Under the pieces are notes generated by a model. That model saw nothing but the letters and a program-made list of their open reading frames with translations. It was not told where the DNA came from and searched no databases. A stretch of 64,000 nt of DNA. Origin: Apoderus coryli. Taxonomy: Eukaryota > Arthropoda > Insecta > Coleoptera > Attelabidae. The first letter of the stretch is position 1; the number at the start of each line of letters is the position of its first letter. Shown here piece by piece: positions 1-11,296 of the stretch. The translations under genes were made by a program, and so were the position numbers. The stretch is from NCBI GenBank assembly GCA_911728435.2, contig OU452201.1, forward strand, positions 27,032,001-27,096,000. Reading direction: 5' to 3'.

Positions 1-823
1 TCTATCTATGGACAGTATCTGATTGTATGTATCAATTAACTATCTAATACAATCAATCTTAATATCATTACTATAATTACCCTCGCGAGAATCAACTGAT
101 TTCATTTGATCGAATTTAAAAAAAAAAGTACAAATAGAATTTGTGAAAACCAATTCCATATTATAGCTTGTTATAATCCAGCAGAAAATAAAGTGATATG
201 TGGAAGTCCATAAATATTGGCTGCGTTAGTCGTTAGACGCTTCTACGAAAATTATTCTCCTCTCTTAATACTTTTTTGTCGAAGTAATGTCGATACAAAA
301 AATGATCGGAGAATTCGTTAGACAGAAGGCGCTTTTGGATTGTTTTAGTATAGCTTTTTTTCCTATAAGATGTATTGTTTATAGATTATGCTGTAACATC
401 CACACGCGTGTTTTGATTGTAAACGTAGGTTTTTTTTGTTTGACATAGCGAAGTTTGTTTTATACAATGTTTGTATTTGTTTTATGTGAAATATTTTTTA
501 CTTTTATTTTCAATAAATTAAATTTTAGATTGGTGCCTTTGAAAATTAAAATTAAGTTAGACGATATTAATAAAGTATTTTAACATTTAAATCTATTAAA
601 TAAGAATCTACATGATTGGTGATGTTGGACCTACAAAACCTACTTAAGAAAATAGTGGAACATATTTAAAAAAATGTTAAACCTTCACATTTTCATTCAA
701 TAGGTACATTAATAAATTGTTTAATGTCGAGTAAACAAAAACAAAGTTACCGTAGAAGTATTTTCTGTGTAGCATATTGATTCTGTATGGTTCAGTTTAA
801 TAAAAATAATATACGTCTTTATT
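1..823. other. A+T-rich sequence without recognised gene
   Basis: No coding frame of any length, RNA gene or clear repeat boundary was recognised here. The sequence is A+T-rich with short homopolymer runs. It ends where the dispersed repeat at 824 begins. Confidence 0.5.
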
Positions 824-1532
824 AGTAGATTTTCAAAAATATCTAACTATTCAAGAGATCTACACAACCGAAATTTTGAAAATTTTTTATGCAGTCCTTC
901 ATTTCATGATTCCTGGATCCTAATCCTAATATTTGTTTATTATATGGGATATAGCAAATTCTGCGGCACGTCCTAGGACGCATTTTTTGACCAGTTGAAA
1001 CAAAATTTGGTAAAAAAATAGGTCATGGAATCGCTTGAGTTCGTTGGCGATTGAAATCGGAGGGCTAATTTTAAAATAACGGCCTGTCAAAGTTTTAAAA
1101 AGATCATATTTTTTTAAGTGTTAATAGAAAATACCGATGTGATATATCAAATGATAGACCACTTAAATCTCTACAATGTCTATTTGAAGAGTTTTTTCAT
1201 CGCTGGCATATTTAAGTAAATGTAAGTCAATATAAAGTAACAAAAAATAAAAAATATATCATCACCTGCTACACCTATAATTATTTTTGACAAATAAACA
1301 CCTGTGAAATAACAATAAGACCGTACTTACGTATTTATTATAGTATAATGGGTATTTCAGTTAAAATAACTGTCAATATGAGAATTTGGTTATATTTGGC
1401 GACTGTCAGAATATTCTAATATTTGTTTATTAATAGTGGGTGTCAGTGGTAGACTAAGTAGATATATATAAATAAAAAATATATAAATCGAAAATCTACT
1501 TTTCCGACTGACTGCCATCGAGATTTTTTTTT
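824..1532. repeat. Dispersed TIR-like repeat, copy A
   Basis: This stretch is clearly homologous over about 700 bp to 46433-47132, in the same orientation and with small indels. Both copies begin with AGTAGATTTTC and carry the inverted match GAAAATCTACT near the end (about 1490-1500). That suggests a non-autonomous DNA element with TIRs of about 11 bp. The homology runs about 30 bp further into a poly-T run, so the true 3' end is uncertain. No protein is encoded. Confidence 0.7.
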
Positions 1533-1559
1533 TAATCAGAAAATATTTTGTTGACAATA

Positions 1560-2098
1560 TTCCATATACGTTTATTCTAATGGCGAAGTTAAGCCAAACG
1601 GCTAATCTTACACTTAACCATTATACCAATAATATAATACTTACATACAAATGATAACATATTCATCAAAAAAACAACAATAATAATAAAAATCACAGAA
1701 ACAATACAGAACCGTATGGCATATATATATTGTTAAATAAAGCAAAATAAAAAAATAGAAAAAAAATATATAATAATAAATAAAACAATCTTCTTACTAC
1801 GGAAAAGGTATCAGTCTTTAACTTTCCGACGAGACGGGCGAGTTGGTAGGCATTTCATTTGAATGTCTAAAGAATTATACTGCTTTATAGCGTTGTAAGT
1901 ATATGATCTTTTAAATATTGCAGTAAAGTACGATGCATGTGGAAGGTATTTCTCTGTCGAACATTTTACATCGTAAGTGTGATGGCGATATAGAAATTTC
2001 TCTCTTAAATAAACCGGCAATGAAGAATTCAAGATTTTTGTCACTGTAATACAAAGATCTTCAATTTTTAATAAGGCATGCGATATATTCAGAGACAT
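1560..2098 (-). pseudogene. LINE 3' end with RT C-terminal ORF fragment
   Basis: The minus strand has an open frame (2098 to 1811) of 95 codons. Its pattern (SSLPVYLREKF, then basic residues and YNAIKQYNSLD) resembles the C-terminal tail after the reverse-transcriptase domain of Jockey/CR1-type LINEs. Downstream on the minus strand is an A/T-rich 3' UTR ending in a GGCTTAACTTCGCC-type segment near 1570-1600. The RT core is absent, so this is a 5'-truncated or decayed fragment. Family assignment is by pattern only. Confidence 0.45.
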
Positions 2099-2099
2099 G

Positions 2100-2205
2100 A
2101 TCGTATTTTTTTAGATTGAATATTAAGTGAGGAGGCTTAAGCCTCGACTTCGCCTATTGTATACTTTTTTGCAATAAAGTTTTTATTATTTTTATTATTA
2201 TTAAT
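2100..2205 (+). repeat. LINE 3' UTR end, + strand
   Basis: A small hairpin (AGGCTTAAGCCT) is followed by GACTTCGCC, then GCAATAAAG and a TTATTATTATT tail. The minus-strand LINE ending near 16266 has a similar GCAATAAAGCTTATTATTATT end. This looks like the 3' terminus of a LINE lying head-to-head with the minus-strand fragment at 1560-2098. No coding part remains. Confidence 0.4.
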
Positions 2206-3221
2206 TGGCAATATGTATTTTGGACACGCCTCCTTGCGACAAACTTTAAGCACGGGTAATACCTATATTAATAGAATAGAGCAGGATTGGCAACAACAAA
2301 CTTACACAAAGTTTCTTTCTAAATTTAAAAGTTAATACATTCCTGTTAGTGCAAAGTATTTTAAGCCGCAAATACAGAGCCTCTGTTAGTCTGTTAACAT
2401 TTGTCCTCCCCCACCACGGATAACGTCGCTTAGCATGCTTCTTATGATCCTTCGGATACTTTATTTAAATATTCTTTCCTGCTCCGTGATTAACGCTTTT
2501 TCTTTCTGCTGAAGTGTTTGAGGTGCATCAGGATGGATTCCAGGCCAATACATGGTTTAAAGATTTCGTTTTTGTAGGAGGTTTGTGTTCAGGGCCCTCT
2601 TATTATGTGATGATATTCAAGAAGAGACCTGATTTCGTGTTTGATACTGGAGTTCCATTAGATTTTTCATTGAAATTTGTTAAATGTAATATTCATGCAC
2701 CAATCATCAACACATATTGAACACATCTAATAATGTTCTTGCATTAAAAAAATTGGCAAATTATCTAGTTACGTTCAAATTAAATAAAAACACTAACTAG
2801 TATAATCTTCTGTGCAAGAATTTTGCAATTAACCAGTTTATATATTTTAAAAAAGTATACGGATAATGTTACCTCTGAGTGAACATAAGGCGTTATTAAA
2901 GTAATCGAAGTCAGTGAGTCTACTTGAAAATTTAAATGTAAAGAGAGACGTATTAATTTATGAGCATATGTTTTCTTATGGGATAAATATTTAAAACCGT
3001 TGCAATTATTTTATGCGAATTACTATCTAACCAGCAAGTGCTAAGTTGATAAGCATATTTAAGGAGTTATTTTTGTCGGTACAAAGCTATATTTTTATAA
3101 TAAGTTCACAACACAAAAAGCAAACTAATTTTGTTTCATCATTACACGGAGTAACGGTTGATGTTACAATCTAAATGATATAAACAATTTAGTGCACTAT
3201 AATTTATATCATAATTTTAAT
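2206..3221. other. No recognised gene
   Basis: A 68-codon open frame at 2514-2720 (+) has no recognisable motif, signal peptide or flanking splice sites. I do not regard it as a gene. The remainder is A+T-rich. Confidence 0.4.
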
Positions 3222-3294
3222 ATAGTACGATAGTTTCAGGTTGTGATTAAGAGGATATGATACTCTTAATCACAACCTGAAACTATCGTACTAT
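3222..3294. repeat. Perfect 32-bp inverted repeat (hairpin)
   Basis: The arms 3222-3253 and 3263-3294 are exact reverse complements, separated by 9 nt. A transcript would fold into an uninterrupted 32-bp stem. It lacks the hammerhead motif found in the longer palindromes of this window. Confidence 0.85.
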
Positions 3295-3369
3295 TGCTTT
3301 AACTTCAAATTATGGAAAGTGCTTTGAGATAATACTTCACGAAAAAATTATTCTACATGTGACATGACA

Positions 3370-4620
3370 AACTGATAAATAGCTGGCTTTCTTCCTGGTA
3401 GATCCACCACAACCACTCTCGTTCACATTACGCAGTTCCTTTTCCAGCATATAGAATCATTTATCCAATTTTGTAAATCATATTTACTTTATCGTCGTTA
3501 CTTCTTGTGTCCCTCAAGGATCGGTCTTGGGGCCATTGCTTTTCCATGGTTTTGTTAACGATATTGCATTTACTCTCAACTGTAAATGCCTATTGTATGC
3601 TGATGACATGAAATTGTATTTAAATGTTACATCAGTATCTGATTGTCTTATTTTACTAAATAATTTAATTGGCCTAAGGTCGTTGTGTGAAAATAATAAG
3701 CTAGACCTTAATATTGATAAATGTGTTGTCATGTCACTTTCAATATAAATCTTCCTATGATTATGAGCTGAACTCTTCTATACTAAAGCGATGCGATACT
3801 TACAAAGATCTGGGGGTGTGGGTTGACTCGAAAATGACTTATTACCTTTTACAAAGTATATAATTCTTTGAGGGCGTTACGTACTACTATACGTAACTCA
3901 AAGTGTTTCTCAAACATAGAAACTGTTATGACCCTCTATAGCTTTTTGTGCGAAGTCGCTTGGAGTATTCCTGTTGTGTGGAACCCAAAGTTCATGCTCA
4001 TAATATAGAGAAGGTTCAGCGAAAATTGTATAAATATCTATGGTATAAGCCTCTTTCTTTCTTTTATATTCATTTATAAATTAACAATAAATTAGATTGC
4101 TCTGAACTACTTAGTGATTCTTTTATGTTTTTCACAAAATAAAGTCGACGTACAGATTCGTAATACCAGACAAAACCTGAATGCTATATAGTATCGAGAA
4201 TGAACAAATCGATAGGCCAGAGATCCTTCGCCTACGTTGTACCAAAAATGTTTAACATGTTAGACGACAATTTAAAATCAAAAATAAGACTTTAGCGTTT
4301 TAAGAAAATTATCTCGAGGTGGTTGCTACAGACCGTTATTGATATATTCGATTAGGCTGGGTGGGAAAAAAAGAGGAAAGGAAAAGAAATAATATGTTTG
4401 TTTTCTTTTGGTTTTGTGAAACGTACGGGGAGTTGTCAAAGTATTGATGATCATTGTTGATTGTATACGTGTTAAATAAATCGAAAATTAATTAGTTTGA
4501 CCTATAATGTAACTAATAATTTGTAGCATATTGTATTGATTTTTATGTAAATTGATATTCCTGCTCAGTTAGTGGAGTATTACTCTGTACGAGCAGTATA
4601 TTCTTAAATAAATAAATAAA
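3370..4620 (+). pseudogene. Jockey/CR1-like LINE reverse transcriptase, decayed
   Basis: The + strand shows ordered RT motifs in shifting frames. LPGRSTTTTLVH lies near 3395. VPQGSVLGPLLF follows near 3510. The catalytic box LLYADDMKLY (near 3590) keeps both aspartates in the 3527-3748 frame. NKLDLNIDKC and YKDLGVWVDSKM follow. A C-terminal RSFAYVVPKMFN near 4230 precedes a 3' UTR ending in TAAATAAATAAAT (about 4600-4620), a typical LINE tail. Several frameshifts and stops make it non-functional, and the endonuclease half is missing. RT copies the element RNA at a nicked target. Confidence 0.75.
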
Positions 4621-4749
4621 TTAAAATTATTTCATTTATTAATATTCATTCAAAATACGATTTTCTATTACTCAGTTCGATATTTTGATATTACTTCAAA
4701 AACCTAGCAGGTTCACATCCAAAAATATCAGTCAGATGATGTTAATTAT

Positions 4750-5021
4750 TTTTCCGTCGACCGTCCATTAATTATGTATTTTAACGCACTCAAAATCGTT
4801 CATTGATGACCCCTATTAATCAACGATTTTCTATTGATCAACGAACTTGTTATACTGCAACCAAACATACACAGTTATCCAGTAAACATTTGAAATGAAG
4901 TAGCTGTTAGTACTATCTGTCATTGTAGGTCATTACTTATTTTATTGTTATAATATCTTAAGATTCTATGTATAACTTAAAATTCAAAGATGGATAGTGA
5001 CGAAGTATGGTCGACGGAAAA
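4750..5021. mobile_element. Small TIR element (MITE-like)
   Basis: The 13-bp ends TTTTCCGTCGACC (4750-4762) and its reverse complement (5009-5021) bound 272 bp with no coding capacity. I see no convincing target-site duplication. The superfamily is not identified. Confidence 0.5.
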
Positions 5022-5051
5022 GTTTTGTAACCAACTCGTGAATTAAAATCT

Positions 5052-5119
5052 CGATTAACAATCTCGAACATTAACGCGCTCGCTCCGTTCGCGCGTTAAA
5101 TTATCTCGATTGTTAATCG
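5052..5119. repeat. Imperfect palindrome of about 28 bp arms
   Basis: CGATTAACAATC...TTAACGCGC at 5052-5079 is mirrored at 5091-5119 with a few mismatches and an 11-nt spacer. It may be the stem of another small fold-back element. Function is unknown. Confidence 0.5.
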
Positions 5120-5299
5120 CCCTTATTAATACACTTGTTCTTTAAATAACTATTAATAAACACCCCACAGTTCAACCGGAACAATTAATTTATATGATTA
5201 TATTTTGATTAGTTATTCATAATTTGTTATTGACTTTACTTTATATTGAGTTTGGATATTCTTATTATGCTTTAGTGGTAGTATTACTATTTATTACTA

Positions 5300-5535
5300 A
5301 TAAAACACGTACGTCCTCTCGACTAAATTTGCTAAATCAAAAAAAACATTTAAACATGTTTCGGAGACAAAGCTCTATCATCAGGGCTATTCTAACTTCA
5401 AATAAATGCCAATGCAAATTTCAATTTAGCATAAGGATGATGATGGAGATTTGTCTCCAAAACATGTTGTTGACATTTGTCAAATGTGCTTTGGCGTTAG
5501 CAAATGTAGTCGAGAGGACGTATGTGTTTTATTTT
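5300..5535. mobile_element. Fold-back element with hammerhead-like motifs
   Basis: The outer arms (AATAAAACAC..GTCCTCTCGACTA at the left, its complement at about 5497-5535) are inverted repeats. Inside the left arm, on the minus strand (5354-5384), is CTGATGAT, a partly decayed stem, then CCGAAACATGT. The right arm holds a more decayed + strand counterpart near 5440-5475 (AAAAC in place of GAAAC). Layout matches the palindromes at 13.5, 38.0 and 54.1 kb. No clean TSD was found. Confidence 0.55.
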
Positions 5536-5584
5536 TGGGAAAGAATTAGGCAATTTGAGTACTGACAACCCTTAATAAAATTTA

Positions 5585-5870
5585 CAGGGTGTTCCATTTG
5601 AGACAATCAAATTGAAGTCATTTAAATGGCGATAAGTTTTGGTTATTAATTGTGAACACCCTAAACAACTTAAAAGAAGATATATTTACAAGTTTTCATG
5701 AAATTGAATATAAATACCGAAATATTAATTTTTTACCAAAGCTCTATATTTTTTGAAAGAGATCAAGGGTCTATTAAAAAAACATAAATTTGATATGCAT
5801 CTCGTTTTAGGGCCCAGACCTCATTGAGGAAGTAGTTTTGATACAGTAACATCTTGCTAGACGCACCCTG
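5585..5870. mobile_element. MITE with CAGGGTG ends and TA duplication
   Basis: CAGGGTG at 5585-5591 and CACCCTG at 5864-5870 are inverted. Each is flanked outside by TA (5583-5584, 5871-5872), as expected for Tc1/mariner-type target duplication. The 286-bp interior has no coding frame. Confidence 0.65.
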
Positions 5871-6454
5871 TATGTATATGGATTTAAACATTTCACACCT
5901 TTGAATCAAAATTTTACCATATCATGTATGTTTCGCCGAAATGTTGGTAGTAAAAAAACTAAATATAAATTTGCACAAATTTGATTAAGTTATAAAAGTC
6001 CTCACAAAAACTTGACAGCTGTTTTGTATAGTAGATTTTTCGGTAGTCATGCAAAATAGAAAATAAATAACCAATATTTTACAATAATACGCTTGAGAAA
6101 AAACTATAAGAGAAGAGTGTGGGGTTTGCAAAAATTCTATTAAAATTTGTCGGCCTTTTACAAATAAAAGGAAGTGGGATATGCATTATTAAAATGTAAC
6201 ATAAACCTTTTTTTATTCTTCGGGGCCTAATATTTCGCTAAAATTTTAACGCAGGTATAACTACTTGAGTTATTATAATCAAGTTCTATAGAATATATTT
6301 TTATTTATTTATTTAGATTCTATTATATACCCAGGCAGAAATAAATCCAATTACATGGTGTGTCCAAAAATGATACATTTAGTATAATATATTAATATAC
6401 AAAGTACGAGTATAAAAAAATAACTTCCATTTAAAATAAACATGACAATCATAA

Positions 6455-7423
6455 AAACGCAAAATTCAATATTTATGTAAAAAAATTTTTGTCAGAAAGA
6501 GTTTATTAATTTCTAAATTAAATTCTTTACAATTACCTACTGAAGAAAGACAAATAAAAATAAACAATTTTGACGACTTAGCTTTGAAAACTTTCATACG
6601 AGGACTCTCAGGACAAGTTCAAAATAATGTTAGACTTAGGAACCCAGACAGCTTAGAAAAGGCTATGTCTTTAGTTATAGAAGAAGAAAATTTCTTTTAT
6701 TTTCAAAATCGTGGTAATACACTAAACTCTCAAAATAATTTTAAACCATCTCTAAGATTAACGCCAATAAGACCAAATTTACCTTTTATACCAAATACAA
6801 GACCAAATTTCAATTTAACACCATCACAACTAACTTTTAGACCAACCTTTCCAACACCTAATTTCCAAACTCCTATGAGACCATTTATTTCACAACCACC
6901 AAACAATCAAAACTTCTCATGGAAACCTAACAATAATTTTCCAACACAAAAACACCCCTTTTTCCAACAAAGATCAAGCCAAATCCAAAGAAACCCATTT
7001 TTTAACCAACAAGGAAACTTTCAACAAATGAAGCCACCATATAAACCAGAACCAATGGACACATCATCAGGAAACACTATAAGGCAACCCCAACCTTCCA
7101 ATAGAAACTTCACAAGTACAGAACTACATCTTCAAGATATTCAAGAATTTGAAAATCCATTTGAAAATCAACAATATTACGAAGAAGAAAATACAGAATA
7201 CAATTATGAAAACCCTTATCCAGACGAATTTAACTATCCTTATTATGAAAATCCGTATACTTATTCCCAATCTTATTCCAAAAACCCCTATACATCACAT
7301 GAACCCACACAGAACGATATATATAGTACGACGCTAACTAATCAAAATAAAAACAATACTATAAGTACCATTGACCCGAACATAAATTTTCAACAGGACA
7401 ATACCCAAGACGAGAAAACATAA
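6455..7423 (+). CDS. gag: gag, N-terminally truncated
   Basis: The frame is open from 6455 to the stop at 7421-7423 with no convincing ATG. The start has been lost with the 5' part of the element. The segment ALKTFIRGLSG...NPDSLEKAMSL is the conserved C-terminal capsid region of Ty3/gypsy gag proteins. It is followed by a long Asn/Pro/Gln/Phe-rich tail containing PEPMDTSSG, common in insect gypsy-group gag. There is no CCHC zinc knuckle, which is usual for errantiviruses. Gag would form the RNA-packaging particle. Its end overlaps the pol frame, and a shift-prone heptamer lies in the overlap. Confidence 0.85.
   Translation, partial: KRKIQYLCKKIFVRKSLLISKLNSLQLPTEERQIKINNFDDLALKTFIRGLSGQVQNNVRLRNPDSLEKAMSLVIEEENFFYFQNRGNTLNSQNNFKPSLRLTPIRPNLPFIPNTRPNFNLTPSQLTFRPTFPTPNFQTPMRPFISQPPNNQNFSWKPNNNFPTQKHPFFQQRSSQIQRNPFFNQQGNFQQMKPPYKPEPMDTSSGNTIRQPQPSNRNFTSTELHLQDIQEFENPFENQQYYEEENTEYNYENPYPDEFNYPYYENPYTYSQSYSKNPYTSHEPTQNDIYSTTLTNQNKNNTISTIDPNINFQQDNTQDEKT
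7384..7390 (+). promoter_or_regulatory. Canonical -1 frameshift heptamer A AAT TTT
   Basis: In the gag frame the bases read A AAT TTT, the X XXY YYZ slippery pattern. The pol frame is the -1 frame of gag and is open from 7375, so the heptamer lies within the 49-nt gag/pol overlap (7375-7423). A slip here would give a Gag-Pol fusion, the usual expression route in this group. I did not find an obvious downstream stimulatory hairpin. Confidence 0.75.
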
Positions 7424-7437
7424 TAAACATCAACCTT

Positions 7438-10400
7438 ATGAAAACTGACCTACCTTATATTTATGTCCCTGAAATCAATGCAAAATTTTTAATTGACACA
7501 GGCAGCACTCGAAGTTTAATGAACCCTGATTTAGCATACAAATTTTATAAAGATAATATTTTTGAAGAAAACTTTACTATTCAAACTGCTCATAACTCAT
7601 CCTTTCATAATAAAGCAATGTTTATACCATCTTTTAAAATTTTTAAAACAAACGACTTTCATAAATTTTTCTTATTTAAATTTAGCAACAAATTTGACGG
7701 ATTAATAGGCATAGATTTAATAACACAATTAAGAGCCAATGTTGACTTCCATAATAATAAAATAAAAATACAAACTGTCGAAATTCCAATTCACTATGAA
7801 CATGACAATATCAATCCGAACAATTCTAACACACCTTTCAAAATTTTCAAATTATCTATTCCAAGTAGAACACAACAAGTAGTTAAAATCCCAGTAACAA
7901 CTGAAAACGGCATAGGAATTTTAGAATACAAAAAATTTGAAAATAATGTAGAAATGCCTCAAGCTGTAGTAAATATTAATAACTTTTATGCTTTTACAAC
8001 AATTACAAATTCAAATATAAACCCTATTGAAATCATAATTGACAAACCTCTAAACATCGAACCCTTACAAATAAATGAAATAAATTTTATTGAAAAAATG
8101 GAAACTGACGAAATTTTAGATAAACAACAAGACAATATTCAAAAAGCTAATTTAAAAAATTTAAGATTAGACCATTGTAACATAGAAGAAAAACAAGCTA
8201 TTAGGAAATTATGTTTTGAATATCGTGACATATTTTACAATGAAAACATCCCTCTAACTTTCACAAACAAAATTCAGCATAGAATAAAATTATCAGACGA
8301 CACCCCTATTTTTACTAAAACATATAGATATCCAGAAGTCCACAAAAAAGAAGTAAAATCCCAAATAGACAAAATGCTTTCCCAAGGAATAATAGAAAAT
8401 TCTGTATCACCCTGGTCCAGTCCAATATGGGTAGTACCAAAAAAATTGGACGCATCAAATAAAAGAAAATGGCGTGTAGTTATAGACTACAGGAAGTTAA
8501 ACGAACACACAATCAACGACAAATACCCACTACCAAATATAACGGACATACTTGACAAACTTGGAAAATCACAATATTTTACAACACTTGACTTAGCTAA
8601 CGGTTTTCACCAAATACAAATGCACCCAGATGACATAGACAAAACTGCTTTTTCAACCGAGAATGGACATTATCAATTTAAAAGAATGCCATTTGGATTA
8701 AAAAACGCTCCAAGTACATTTCAACGCGTTATGGACAATATACTACGAGGAATTCAGAATGAAACATGTTTAGTTTATTTAGACGATATTGTTATTTTTA
8801 GCACATCATTACAAGAACATATTCAACGATTAAAATCAGTATTTGACAGACTAAGACAAGCAAACTTTAAAGTACAATTAGACAAATCGGAATTTCTCAG
8901 AAAAGAAGTAAATTATTTAGGACATGTTATTACACCCGACGGAGTAAAACCTGACCCCAACAAAATTAATGCAGTAAAAAACTTTCCCATCCCGAAAACT
9001 CAAAAAGAAATAAAATCATATTTAGGATTATTAGGATACTATAGAAAATATATACCTGACTTTGCACAAATTACAAAACCTTTAACTCTTTGTCTTAAAA
9101 AGAATTCAAAAATAATACATAACGAAAAATTCATATCTGCTTTTAATACTTCAAAAAATTTACTTATTAACGCACCTATTTTACAATACCCTGATTTTAC
9201 TAAGCCTTTTATTTTGACAACAGATGCTTCAAATATAGCTTTAGGAGCGGTATTATCACAAGGATCAATAAATTCAGACAAACCTGTAGCTTATGCATCT
9301 CGAACTTTGAACGAAACGGAACAACGATACAGCACAATCGAAAAGGAACTTTTAGCCATAGTATGGGCCTGCAAATACTTTAGACCCTATCTTTTTGGTC
9401 GAAAATTCACTATTTACACAGATCATCGTCCTTTAATGTGGTTATTTAGATTACGAGAACCAAATTCGAAACTAATACGTTGGAGACTTAAATTAGAAGA
9501 ATACGATTACGACATTGTATATAAAAAAGGGAAATTAAATTTAAACGCCGATGCCTTATCACGTATTAACTTAAATGCAATTAATGACAAATTAGACAGT
9601 GAATCAATTCAAAATAACCCTGGTGACATTAATTTCGAATCACTAGAATACCTTAGAAATTTAGCCGAACAAATGGAACATGAACTCCCTAATGAACCTC
9701 GAAATCAAATTCAACTAACCGAAAATTCTCAAAAACCTAAAATAAAAATTCTTTCCGATATACAAATTAGACCTCCGAATATTAGCAATAAATCTGATCA
9801 AACAACACAACATAGCACATTTAATGAGACCACTAACTCTGGAATAAAAATATATGATGAAATAATAAATAACAAAGTCAATCAAATTTTAGTATACCCA
9901 AATGTACATTTTAAACTCGATGTAGAACATTCAACATATGACAATCACAAAATTATGACAATCAAAATACCTGTAAAGAATAATGAAAACTTAATTTTGA
10001 AATTTCTTAAAGAATACACTATCAAAGAAAAATCATATTGTATGTACTTTCATACAGATGAATTATATAAACAATTTAGTAAAGTCTTTATCGAACACTT
10101 TAGCGAAAGAGGACCAAAACTGATTAGATGTTTAAAATTAGTAGAAACAATTCCAAGACTAGATGACCAATTAGAATTTATTAAAACATATCATGAAGGT
10201 AAAACGAATCACAGAGGAATTGACGAAACTTATGAATCTTTGAAAAGACATTATTATTGGAAAAACATGAAAATATCCATTACAAATTATATTAACACAT
10301 GCGACATATGCCAAAGAACAAAATATGCAAGAAAAACCCCATATACCCCACTCGTTGTAACTGAAACAGCCTCAAAACCATTTCAAATTTTACATGTAGA

Positions 10401-11241
10401 TGTTTTCTTTTATGATCGAAAAAATTATTTAACAATTATTGATTCTTTTAGTAAATTTGCACAATCAATACAAATTGATTCAAAATCATCAATCGACATT
10501 AGTAATGCCTTAATTAAATATTTTTCATCTTTCGGAATCCCTGAAAAAATTATTTTAGATAAAGGAACTGAATTTAACAATGAAACAGTAAGAGAAATTT
10601 TGAAAATACATAAAATCAATATACATTTTACCACAACTGGGCATCATGAATCTAATGGAGTTGCTGAACGATATCATTCAACCCTTATTGAACATTTACG
10701 CATACTTAAAGAAAAATACCCAAACGAAGATCAGAACTTAATATTTTATGCTTTAATCGCATACAATAACTCTATTCATAACTCTACTCGTTATACTCCT
10801 TTTGAACTAATATTTGGACATACTCATTCTAGAAACCCAAACGAAATATTTCTACCAACCACATTTTATTCAGACTACGCCGAAAATCATAAAGAAAAAT
10901 TAAAACATGTATATGCAAAAGTAAAAGACACCCTTGAAGAAAACAAAGAAAAAATTGTAAATAAAACAAACATACAAGGTGACACAAACCCAGAATTTAA
11001 AATAGGACAAACAGTTTATAAACGTACAACAAAAACCCGAAATAAAAAACAAAATAAATTTGAAGGACCCTTCGAAATAACTAAATTACTTTCTAGGAAC
11101 CGTGTACAATTAATTGATAAAAACAATAAAAATAAACAATCCATTTTACATATAAAAGAATTACGAAAACCACCTATTATTACAGGTTCCTCCTCGACAT
11201 CTCAAATGGAGACAGACCTTTACCCAAGTTCCACAACTTAA
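7438..11241 (+). CDS. pol: Pol polyprotein: protease, RT, RNase H, integrase
   Basis: This is 1267 codons from the first in-frame ATG. Natural translation probably enters by frameshift from gag, 15 nt of linker separating the gag stop from this ATG. Residues 20-23 (DTGS) are the aspartic protease site. RT carries YLDD at 447-450. RNase H shows D596 (TTDAS), E635 (STIEKEL) and D662 (YTDHRPL). Integrase has an HHCC finger (H919, H925, C955, C958), then a catalytic triad D988, D1041, E1077 with exactly 35 residues between the last two. All key residues are present and there is no stop or frameshift, so the enzyme set looks intact. A long Asn/Lys-rich tether lies between RNase H and integrase. 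Confidence 0.95.
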   Translation: MKTDLPYIYVPEINAKFLIDTGSTRSLMNPDLAYKFYKDNIFEENFTIQTAHNSSFHNKAMFIPSFKIFKTNDFHKFFLFKFSNKFDGLIGIDLITQLRANVDFHNNKIKIQTVEIPIHYEHDNINPNNSNTPFKIFKLSIPSRTQQVVKIPVTTENGIGILEYKKFENNVEMPQAVVNINNFYAFTTITNSNINPIEIIIDKPLNIEPLQINEINFIEKMETDEILDKQQDNIQKANLKNLRLDHCNIEEKQAIRKLCFEYRDIFYNENIPLTFTNKIQHRIKLSDDTPIFTKTYRYPEVHKKEVKSQIDKMLSQGIIENSVSPWSSPIWVVPKKLDASNKRKWRVVIDYRKLNEHTINDKYPLPNITDILDKLGKSQYFTTLDLANGFHQIQMHPDDIDKTAFSTENGHYQFKRMPFGLKNAPSTFQRVMDNILRGIQNETCLVYLDDIVIFSTSLQEHIQRLKSVFDRLRQANFKVQLDKSEFLRKEVNYLGHVITPDGVKPDPNKINAVKNFPIPKTQKEIKSYLGLLGYYRKYIPDFAQITKPLTLCLKKNSKIIHNEKFISAFNTSKNLLINAPILQYPDFTKPFILTTDASNIALGAVLSQGSINSDKPVAYASRTLNETEQRYSTIEKELLAIVWACKYFRPYLFGRKFTIYTDHRPLMWLFRLREPNSKLIRWRLKLEEYDYDIVYKKGKLNLNADALSRINLNAINDKLDSESIQNNPGDINFESLEYLRNLAEQMEHELPNEPRNQIQLTENSQKPKIKILSDIQIRPPNISNKSDQTTQHSTFNETTNSGIKIYDEIINNKVNQILVYPNVHFKLDVEHSTYDNHKIMTIKIPVKNNENLILKFLKEYTIKEKSYCMYFHTDELYKQFSKVFIEHFSERGPKLIRCLKLVETIPRLDDQLEFIKTYHEGKTNHRGIDETYESLKRHYYWKNMKISITNYINTCDICQRTKYARKTPYTPLVVTETASKPFQILHVDVFFYDRKNYLTIIDSFSKFAQSIQIDSKSSIDISNALIKYFSSFGIPEKIILDKGTEFNNETVREILKIHKINIHFTTTGHHESNGVAERYHSTLIEHLRILKEKYPNEDQNLIFYALIAYNNSIHNSTRYTPFELIFGHTHSRNPNEIFLPTTFYSDYAENHKEKLKHVYAKVKDTLEENKEKIVNKTNIQGDTNPEFKIGQTVYKRTTKTRNKKQNKFEGPFEITKLLSRNRVQLIDKNNKNKQSILHIKELRKPPIITGSSSTSQMETDLYPSSTT

Positions 11242-11296
11242 ATGATAATCCCGGACTTTTACCACTAAAACTGGGGAACGCACAAAATAAAATTGA

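Noticed and set aside
7149..7337. Short frame inside gag
   Set aside because: A Lys/Ile-rich shadow of the gag frame in another phase.
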